Shown here: positions 1 to 4,782 of the stretch, piece after piece
Numbering within the stretch: position 1 is the first letter of the stretch
How the letters are laid out: the number at the start of each line of letters is the position of its first letter
Assembly (NCBI GenBank): GCA_018815265.1
Contig: JAHIYG010000255.1
Location: forward strand, 1-6,754
DNA: 6,754 nt
Direction of reading: 5' to 3'
Origin: Candidatus Altarchaeota archaeon
GTDB taxonomy: Archaea; Altiarchaeota; Altiarchaeia; IMC4; SCGC-AAA252-I15
Program-made: the position numbers and the translations under genes
The notes under the pieces: generated by a model
Databases searched by the model: none
What the model was told of the DNA's origin: nothing
The model's input: only the letters and a program-made list of their open reading frames with translations

Positions 1-711
1 TGAGAAAGTCAGCGTCTCACCGTGATAATGGCTGAGTATAGTGTAGACGATAATTTTTGGAAATACAAGTCTCAAAACGATTGCATAGACTAAGAACGCG
101 AGCAAAAACCTCAATGTGTAAAAGAAAAGCCAGGTTATTTCCTTGCCCTTAATCTTTAAGGCATTAGTGTATGCATAGAAGAAGCCTACTGCAACAAGTG
201 CTGAAACTGCAGTAATCTTTGATGCGACAGCCGAGAAAATGAGAAAAAACCCAACATAGTCAGACGACACGCCTTTGCGGTTTAGTAGAATATAGATGCC
301 TGAAAAGCCAAAAAACAAGGCTAGAGAAGTGTCAAGCTGTGCTACAGTCAACGGCAACACAACGACGCAATAGACTATATAGACACACATGTTTACTGTC
401 TTTTCCTTTGACGCAACCAGTTTTGAGATAAAATAGAGTGTGGATACATTAAGGCAAAGTATGGACAGATAGGTTAGAGGCTGAAGAAGAGCAACACCAA
501 AAAGTGTTAGAAACACCCCGAATAAATACATCATCGGTGGTTGGACGCATTCAGCCTGCCCACCATATAATGTTCCCTGCCGAAGGTACTGTATACAGCG
601 TATGTCTCGTATGGAATAACCGTCTAAGCTAAAACCCGCAGTCAGGAAATAGAATACACAAACCACAACAACCAAAAGAATCAGTGTATCCTGTTTTTTT
701 CCCCTCTTCAC
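1..711 (-). CDS. Multi-pass membrane protein, GT-C glycosyltransferase-like (C-terminus off left edge)
   Basis: The window contains the first 237 codons, read leftward from base 711 to base 1 without a stop; the C-terminus lies outside. The start is chosen as GTG at 711, because GAGGGGG at 725-719 sits 7 nt upstream and an in-frame TGA at 726-724 limits extension; a TTG at 717 is too close to that site. The GTG overlaps the gmhA stop (ATGTGA), so the two genes are probably translationally coupled. A basic N-terminus (KRGKK) precedes a first membrane helix at about residues 9-27. A loop then carries D30, D36 and the phrase GQAECVQPP (51-59), followed by several more helices. An early loop with acidic residues and a later PP is the usual layout of GT-C enzymes (PIG-M/GT87/GT39 types), which use polyprenyl-phosphate sugars on the outer membrane face. 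D127 may be a second functional acid. The family is inferred from this pattern only; a flippase or polymerase-like membrane protein is possible. Confidence 0.7.
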   Translation of the reverse strand, partial: MKRGKKQDTLILLVVVVCVFYFLTAGFSLDGYSIRDIRCIQYLRQGTLYGGQAECVQPPMMYLFGVFLTLFGVALLQPLTYLSILCLNVSTLYFISKLVASKEKTVNMCVYIVYCVVVLPLTVAQLDTSLALFFGFSGIYILLNRKGVSSDYVGFFLIFSAVASKITAVSALVAVGFFYAYTNALKIKGKEITWLFFYTLRFLLAFLVYAIVLRLVFPKIIVYTILSHYHGETLTFS

Positions 712-1259
712 ATACAAGCCCCCTCAACAATGCCACATATAAGGTGGTAGGCAACTGCGTGAGCTTCCTGGATGTAGGGAGTATCTTCTGACTCCGCCAT
801 AATACAGACATCACAAAGACTTTTTAGTTTAGAACCTTTTGAGCCGGTGAATCCAACAACCTTCAAACCCTTCTTCCGTGCTTCATCTACAGCAGAGATA
901 ATATTTGGTGAAGTGCCACTGGTTGACAGCGCAAACAATACATCCCCCTTCTCACCCAACGCTTCTACTTGCCTCCTGAAAATCTCATCAGCGCCAAAGT
1001 CATTAGCCAACGCGGTGAGGATAGATGTGTCAGCAGAGAGGGATATCGCTGGCAAAGCCATTCTTTGATATCTGAATTTTCCCACGAGTTCTCCAGATAT
1101 GTGCTGGCAGTCTGCAGCAGAGCCACCGTTGCCACACAGCAAAAGCTTTCCGCCATTCTTTATCGAAGACACCACAATATCTGCAGCCTCCAGTATGTCC
1201 TCTTCTCTCAGTGATTTTATAGCCCTAATAGACTTATCGATTGATTTTTTAACTTCCAC
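708..1259 (-). CDS. gmhA: Phosphoheptose (sedoheptulose-7-phosphate) isomerase, SIS domain
   Basis: This 183-residue protein has the usual GmhA length and is a single SIS domain. GmhA converts sedoheptulose 7-phosphate to D-glycero-D-manno-heptose 7-phosphate in the cytoplasm, the first step to ADP- or GDP-activated heptose. Visible motifs are the phosphate-binding CGNGGSAAD (42-50), H53 and E57 in HISGELVGKFR, NDFG (86-89), STSGTSPN (112-119), TGSKG (138-142) and IQEAHAVAYH (163-172). H53, E57, Q164 and H172 match in type and spacing the zinc/catalytic residues known in bacterial GmhA, which argues against the related DiaA, which lacks the glutamate. The start is GTG at 1259, with AGGTG (1270-1266) 6 nt upstream. 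It is transcribed divergently from the DPM1-like gene and overlaps the membrane-protein gene downstream. No heptose kinase, phosphatase or nucleotidyltransferase is in the window, so the final product is unknown. Confidence 0.9.
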   Translation of the reverse strand: MEVKKSIDKSIRAIKSLREEDILEAADIVVSSIKNGGKLLLCGNGGSAADCQHISGELVGKFRYQRMALPAISLSADTSILTALANDFGADEIFRRQVEALGEKGDVLFALSTSGTSPNIISAVDEARKKGLKVVGFTGSKGSKLKSLCDVCIMAESEDTPYIQEAHAVAYHLICGIVEGACM

Positions 1260-1320
1260 TTACACCACCTAAATGATATATATGCGGTTGAGTATATGAG
1301 AATACATAAAATAAAAAAAA
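1260..1320. promoter_or_regulatory. Divergent intergenic promoter region
   Basis: These 61 AT-rich bases are the only space between gmhA (leftward) and the DPM1-like gene (rightward), so both promoters should lie here. On the minus strand a T-rich stretch with TTTTATTTTAT (1316-1306) could be a TATA element for gmhA; with the usual 26 bp offset it would give a short leader that keeps the AGGTG site at 1270-1266. On the plus strand there are two TATA-like runs, ATATATAT (1276-1283) and TATATG (1293-1298). Eight adenines (1313-1320) directly precede the rightward ATG. The close packing means the two promoters probably influence each other. Confidence 0.5.
1293..1298 (+). promoter_or_regulatory. 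Candidate TATA element for the DPM1-like gene
   Basis: TATATG is centred about 26 bp upstream of the ATG at 1321, the distance expected if transcription begins at the start codon. There is no Shine-Dalgarno sequence ahead of that ATG (the upstream bases are almost all A), which fits a leaderless transcript. The other TATA-like run at 1276-1283 would give a leader of about 15 nt and cannot be excluded. Confidence 0.4.
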
Positions 1321-1995
1321 ATGAATGCTTCCGTAGTAATACCTACATACAACGAAAAAGACAACCTCAAACAGCTTGTTGAGGCTATACTCTCGGTATC
1401 AGATGTGGAGATAGTAGTGGTTGACGACGGAAGCCCGGACGGCACTGCAGAACTAGCCAGACAATTATCGGCTACATACAATATCAAGGTCGTGGAGCGG
1501 CCTGGGAAACTCGGGCTCTCATCCGCCATACTTGACGGATTCAATGCATCGTCAAACCAGATAGTGGGCGTCATAGACGCTGACTTCAGCCACGACCACA
1601 CCATAATACCTAAACTTATAAAGGCAATAGAAGATGGCATGGATGTCGCAGTAGGCAGCAGAAAGGTAAGAGGTGGGGGAGTAGAGAACTGGCCGCTTTG
1701 GAGGAAGATTACCTCCTGGGGTGCAGCACTTTTAGCAAGGCCTCTCACATCAGTCCGAGACCCGATGAGCGGATATTTCTTCATAAACAAAAAGGTGATA
1801 GAGGGTGTGGAGTTGGAGACCATAGGGTTCAAGCTTGGACTGGAGATACTGGTTAAGGGAAACGCCAAAAAAGTCGTTGAAATACCATACGTCTTCAAGG
1901 ACAGGAGAGCAGGCATTAGCAAACTCACAGGTGGCGAATTCAAAAACTATCTAAAACACCTACTCAAACTATACAAATACAAGGTGGGAATGTGA
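1321..1995 (+). CDS. DPM1-like polyprenyl-phosphate sugar synthase (GT2)
   Basis: This 224-residue GT-A fold enzyme is predicted to transfer a sugar, probably mannose from GDP-mannose, to dolichyl or polyprenyl phosphate on the cytoplasmic face. Motifs in order: VIPTYNE (6-12), VDDGSPDGT (34-42) for nucleotide binding, RPGKLGLSSA (60-69), the metal-binding DADFSH (86-91), GSRKVRGGG (112-120), DPMSGYF (147-153) and DRRAGISKL (194-202). These match DPM1 and its archaeal relatives. The protein ends about 20 residues after the catalytic domain in a basic tail and has no C-terminal membrane helices or GtrA domain, unlike many archaeal and bacterial relatives; it may bind the membrane through a partner. 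No ribosome site precedes the ATG, so translation may be leaderless. Its stop overlaps the start of the next gene, the first of two small membrane transporters, recalling the arnC-arnE/arnF relationship. The exact sugar is not determined by the sequence. Confidence 0.9.
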   Translation: MNASVVIPTYNEKDNLKQLVEAILSVSDVEIVVVDDGSPDGTAELARQLSATYNIKVVERPGKLGLSSAILDGFNASSNQIVGVIDADFSHDHTIIPKLIKAIEDGMDVAVGSRKVRGGGVENWPLWRKITSWGAALLARPLTSVRDPMSGYFFINKKVIEGVELETIGFKLGLEILVKGNAKKVVEIPYVFKDRRAGISKLTGGEFKNYLKHLLKLYKYKVGM

Positions 1996-2390
1996 AAACT
2001 AAGAAGTGGGCTATGGCGTTGGTGCTGTTTTCAACACTCTGTGCATCCTCAGGGCAGATACTCATTAAGGCCGGTACAAACAACCTGGACGCTGACATAA
2101 TGACAAAGATTTTCGAAACTAACACACTATTCAACGGACTATTGCCGCTTGCAGTCGGCTACAGCCTTTACGCATTTGCTGCGGCCATACTCATAGTGTC
2201 ATTGAAATACGGAGAGCTTTCTGTCCTTTATCCCATCTACGCCATGAACTTCGTCTGGGTAGCAATAATGTCACCCATAATATTTCAAGGCCAAGACAGC
2301 ATGAACACGCTGAAATGGGCGGGGATACTTGCAATAGTTGGCGGCGTCATTTTGATGGGATTAGGCAGCAAGGAGGTGAAAAATGGCTGA
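1992..2390 (+). CDS. Small four-helix EmrE/ArnE-like membrane protein, first of pair
   Basis: This 132-residue protein has four predicted membrane helices at about 6-25, 48-71, 76-98 and 109-125, the size and layout of the SMR/EamA-half family that includes EmrE, ArnE and ArnF. It begins with GTG at 1992, overlapping the upstream stop in ATGTGA; GGTGG (1983-1987) serves as ribosome site. A conserved phrase, KYGELSVLYP (72-81), recurs almost unchanged in the next protein, as does the helix-4 pattern KWAGI...GVIL.GLGS, so the two are paralogues. Basic residues cluster at the N-terminus (K2, K4, K5) and C-terminus (K127, K130), while the first loop is net acidic (D33, D35, E42), predicting N-in/C-in topology. 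The position behind a DPM1-like gene suggests flipping or presentation of a polyprenyl-phosphate sugar; this is inferred by analogy with ArnE/ArnF. A drug or guanidinium exporter is the alternative, less likely here. Confidence 0.85.
   Translation: MKTKKWAMALVLFSTLCASSGQILIKAGTNNLDADIMTKIFETNTLFNGLLPLAVGYSLYAFAAAILIVSLKYGELSVLYPIYAMNFVWVAIMSPIIFQGQDSMNTLKWAGILAIVGGVILMGLGSKEVKNG
2371..2379 (+). promoter_or_regulatory. Strong Shine-Dalgarno site for the second small transporter gene
   Basis: AGGAGGTGA is a near-complete match to the anti-Shine-Dalgarno sequence and lies 3 nt before the ATG at 2383, inside the end of the upstream coding region. It fixes that start and is the best ribosome site in the window, suggesting that the second member of the pair is translated efficiently. 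Confidence 0.8.
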
Positions 2391-2730
2391 ACTATGGGCT
2401 GCCGCCCTTGTGTTGGGTGCCGCATTAATTGGCTCATTTGGTAGTCTCTACTTCAAAAAAGCAGCAGATAAACTGCACCGAAGCCCTCTAGCAATCATAA
2501 AAAACATGGACTTGTGGATTGGCCTCTTCATATACGGAACATCAACTATACTTTACATCATAGCAATAAAGGGTGGGGAACTGTCAGTGCTTTTTCCGCT
2601 GGTTTCAACAGGTTACATCTGGGTTTGCCTTCTTTCAGTGAAGTATCTCGGCGAAAAAATGAACAAGACTAAGTGGGCTGGAATTGCAGCCATCGTCTTT
2701 GGAGTAATACTCATAGGATTAGGTAGCTGA
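2383..2730 (+). CDS. Small four-helix EmrE/ArnF-like membrane protein, second of pair
   Basis: This 115-residue paralogue of the preceding protein has helices at about 4-23, 44-62, 67-86 and 98-113. Its start overlaps the previous gene by 8 bases and has the excellent AGGAGGTGA ribosome site. The shared phrase GGELSVLFPL (64-73) and the closing helix KWAGI...GVILIGLGS show common origin with its neighbour. The charge pattern is reversed: the N-terminus is acidic (E3), and basic residues lie in loop 1 (K25, K26, K30, R33, K40) and loop 3 (K87, K92, K95, K97), predicting N-out/C-out. Paired SMR proteins such as EbrA/EbrB are known to adopt opposite orientations, so an antiparallel heterodimer is likely. 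The proposed role is movement of a polyprenyl-phosphate sugar made by the upstream DPM1-like enzyme. It is the last gene before a 98 bp gap, so the three-gene unit may end here. Confidence 0.85.
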   Translation: MAELWAAALVLGAALIGSFGSLYFKKAADKLHRSPLAIIKNMDLWIGLFIYGTSTILYIIAIKGGELSVLFPLVSTGYIWVCLLSVKYLGEKMNKTKWAGIAAIVFGVILIGLGS

Positions 2731-2828
2731 TGGTTTATAGCCGACTACATTAACCGGCTCCTGTCAAGGAAAACCAGATTTATTATGTCTTGGGTTATAT
2801 AATCTGTGAAATAGATATTTTCTCTGCA
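2731..2828 (+). promoter_or_regulatory. Intergenic promoter region with TATA element TTATATAA
   Basis: This gap separates the transporter pair from the SDR cluster. TTATATAAT at 2795-2803 is a strong archaeal TATA match centred about 30 bp before the ATG at 2829, predicting a start site within a few bases of that ATG and a leaderless or nearly leaderless transcript. A small inverted repeat (AGCCG at 2739-2743, CGGCT at 2755-2759) is too short and lacks a following T-run to be called a terminator. Confidence 0.55.
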
Positions 2829-3899
2829 ATGGACGATAAAATACTTGAAAAATTCAGAGGCAAAACTGTCTTAGTTACTGGAGCCGACGGATTCATGGGT
2901 TCACACCTGACTGAAACACTTGTTGACGCAGGAGCCGATGTGCACGTCTTCATCAGGGCAACATCGTCTGGGGAGATGAAAAACATAGCACATCTCCTGA
3001 GAAAAGTCAGAGTACACAGGGGAGACCTAGCAGACCCGACCTCAGTCAGAAGAACTATTAGAAAGCTGAAAGACAGTTCAAACGACAAGCCATACATATT
3101 CCATCTCGGCGCACAAGCCCACGTTGGAGAAAGCTGGGAGAGACCCTATGAGACACTCATGGTGAATACCATAGGGACACTCAATATCCTGCAGGCTATT
3201 GTAGACATCGACTTAGACATTGAAAAACTGGATTTTGCTGGCACAAGCGAGGAATTCGGAAACATGGTAGACGAGATGAAGGACCTCTACAAATTCAGAA
3301 GCGACGGCATAGTCATATTCAACGAAAAAAGCCCCCTGAACCCTGAGAGCCCATATGCAGTATCAAAGGTTGCAGGAGACTTCCTATGTAAGGACTTCCA
3401 CCGCGCATATGGTGTGCCGACAATAGTGACGAGGATGTTTAACAACTACGGGCCGCGGCAGAACCCGAGATATGTTACAGGCACAATAATAACCCAGGCC
3501 CTGACAAAGGATGAGATAGTATTGGGGGCGCTTAAGCCGACGAGAGACTTCACCTACGTATTGGACGGCGTCAGAGGACACCTCTACGCCACAGCCAAAG
3601 GCAATAGCGGACATACATACTCCTACGGCTATGGACAAGACATCAGCATCGGCGACTGGGCTAAAGACATCATAAATATTGGGAAAGAACTTGGCTACTG
3701 GGGTGAAAAGAGCATTGTCGCCGTCAAGTCTAGGATGAGACCCGGGAAAACAGATTTGATGAAACTGGGTGTAGACTACACAAAAATGAAGAAGGAGACA
3801 AAGTGGCACCCAAAATACGACAGACAATACGGGATAAGTGAGACAATAAAATACTACGCTCAAAACAAAGACAGATGGTGGGGCAGGATTGACTGGTGA
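2829..3899 (+). CDS. NDP-sugar 4,6-dehydratase, GDP-mannose-4,6-dehydratase-like SDR
   Basis: This 356-residue extended short-chain dehydrogenase binds NAD(P) through GADGFMG (18-24). The active site is T139, E141, Y176 and K180 (GTSEEFG at 138-144; SPYAVSK at 174-180). The Thr-Ser-Glu form resembles GDP-mannose 4,6-dehydratase more than the Thr-Asp-Glu of dTDP-glucose dehydratases. FNNYGPRQ (204-211) and TRDFTYVLD (238-246) are typical of the sugar-nucleotide site. The reaction would make an NDP-4-keto-6-deoxy sugar, to be finished by a reductase or epimerase such as the next gene product. The start is set at ATG 2829: an upstream in-frame TTG at 2790 would add 13 residues absent from the family pattern and would lie ahead of the predicted TATA element. 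The TGA overlaps the next gene by 11 bases. The NDP and sugar (mannose, or a heptose given nearby gmhA) are not certain. Confidence 0.85.
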   Translation: MDDKILEKFRGKTVLVTGADGFMGSHLTETLVDAGADVHVFIRATSSGEMKNIAHLLRKVRVHRGDLADPTSVRRTIRKLKDSSNDKPYIFHLGAQAHVGESWERPYETLMVNTIGTLNILQAIVDIDLDIEKLDFAGTSEEFGNMVDEMKDLYKFRSDGIVIFNEKSPLNPESPYAVSKVAGDFLCKDFHRAYGVPTIVTRMFNNYGPRQNPRYVTGTIITQALTKDEIVLGALKPTRDFTYVLDGVRGHLYATAKGNSGHTYSYGYGQDISIGDWAKDIINIGKELGYWGEKSIVAVKSRMRPGKTDLMKLGVDYTKMKKETKWHPKYDRQYGISETIKYYAQNKDRWWGRIDW

Positions 3900-4782
3900 A
3901 ATAGTAATAACGGGGGCAAAAGGCTTCATAGGAAGACACCTCGTGGAGCAGCTGGAGAAGAGAGGCTACAAGGTTTTCGGATGCGACATTGAAAAAAAAC
4001 AATCCAGGGAATCAGGATATGCCAGGGTAGACATAAGAAGGTGTGAAGAATACGAAAAACTCCCTAAAAATCCAGAGGCAGTCATACATTTGGCAGCTAT
4101 TTCATATCTTCCGCAAGCCCAAAAAAACATCCAAAAAGCTTATGACATCAATGTATTCGGGACATACAATATGTTAAAGTATTTTCAAGTAACAGGTGCA
4201 GAAAAATTCATCTATGCATCAAGCTCCAAAGTCTATGGGAAACCCCAGAAACTCCCAATAGATGAGAATCACCCAATCAGACCAGACACAACATACGGAC
4301 GGACTAAAGCATTGTCTGAGGAGTTAATCCTGAAGTTTTCCAAAGAGCATAGCGGAGCATACACTGTACTTCGGCAATTCAACATCTTTGGGCCTGGACA
4401 AGCCGATACATTCTTCATACCAACGCTTTTGAGCCAACTATCTGAAAAGGACAGGATAGTCTTGGGCAATATCAACGTCTCACGCGACTTCCTCTACATA
4501 GACGACCTAGTCAATGCATACATGAGAATTTTAAAAAGTAAAGACAACGGTGTTGGAATATACAATGTAGGCTCAGGAAAACCGACAAAACTTGAGAAGA
4601 TAATAGAATTATGCATTGAATTATCAGGGAAAAACCCCGAGATATCGTTTGACAAGAAAAGAATAAGGGCTGACGAGCGGGTAAACTACTGCAGCAACAA
4701 AAGAATCAAAAAAACAGGATGGAAACCAAAGAAAACCATTGCAGAAGGCCTGAAAAAAACCATGGTGGGATATGGATTCTAA
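3889..4782 (+). CDS. NAD-dependent NDP-sugar SDR, reductase or epimerase type
   Basis: This 297-residue extended SDR has the nucleotide-binding GAKGFIG (9-15), D33 at the end of the second strand (suits NAD), HLAA (67-70), SSSKVYG (111-117) and the catalytic Y136/K140 in YGRTK. FNIFGPGQ (164-171), GNINVSRDFLYIDDLVNAY (193-211) and the short length recall GDP-4-keto-6-deoxymannose reductases (RMD), which would pair naturally with the upstream dehydratase to give a GDP-6-deoxyhexose such as GDP-rhamnose. A 4-epimerase is the main alternative, because SSSKVYG and the YxxxK are shared by both. The start is TTG at 3889, overlapping the upstream gene by 11 bases; GGTGGGG (3877-3883) is a suitable ribosome site, and the start puts the first beta strand at residues 4-8 as usual. 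No in-frame ATG exists before the nucleotide-binding loop. It overlaps the following gene by 11 bases, so it lies within an operon. Confidence 0.82.
   Translation: MTGEIVITGAKGFIGRHLVEQLEKRGYKVFGCDIEKKQSRESGYARVDIRRCEEYEKLPKNPEAVIHLAAISYLPQAQKNIQKAYDINVFGTYNMLKYFQVTGAEKFIYASSSKVYGKPQKLPIDENHPIRPDTTYGRTKALSEELILKFSKEHSGAYTVLRQFNIFGPGQADTFFIPTLLSQLSEKDRIVLGNINVSRDFLYIDDLVNAYMRILKSKDNGVGIYNVGSGKPTKLEKIIELCIELSGKNPEISFDKKRIRADERVNYCSNKRIKKTGWKPKKTIAEGLKKTMVGYGF

Noticed and set aside
708..1259. The SIS protein as a DiaA-type replication protein
   Set aside because: DiaA lacks the glutamate after the conserved histidine and the final histidine; both are present here (E57, H172), as in GmhA.
1269..1943. 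A 224-codon open frame antisense to the DPM1-like gene
   Set aside because: It lies opposite a gene with full GT2 motifs, has a low-complexity Ser/Pro/Thr-rich composition typical of antisense shadows, and shows no recognisable motif.
1992..2730. The two small ORFs as one full-length EamA transporter broken by a frameshift
   Set aside because: Each has its own start, ribosome site and four helices, the second has a near-perfect Shine-Dalgarno site, and the sizes match independent SMR subunits.
2739..2759. Inverted repeat AGCCG/CGGCT after the transporter pair as a terminator
   Set aside because: The stem is only 5 bp with an 11-base loop and no T-run follows; such a match is expected by chance.
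3384..3929. A 181-codon open frame antisense to the dehydratase gene
   Set aside because: The sense strand encodes a clearly conserved SDR here; the antisense translation is Val/Cys-rich without domain features and spans a gene junction.
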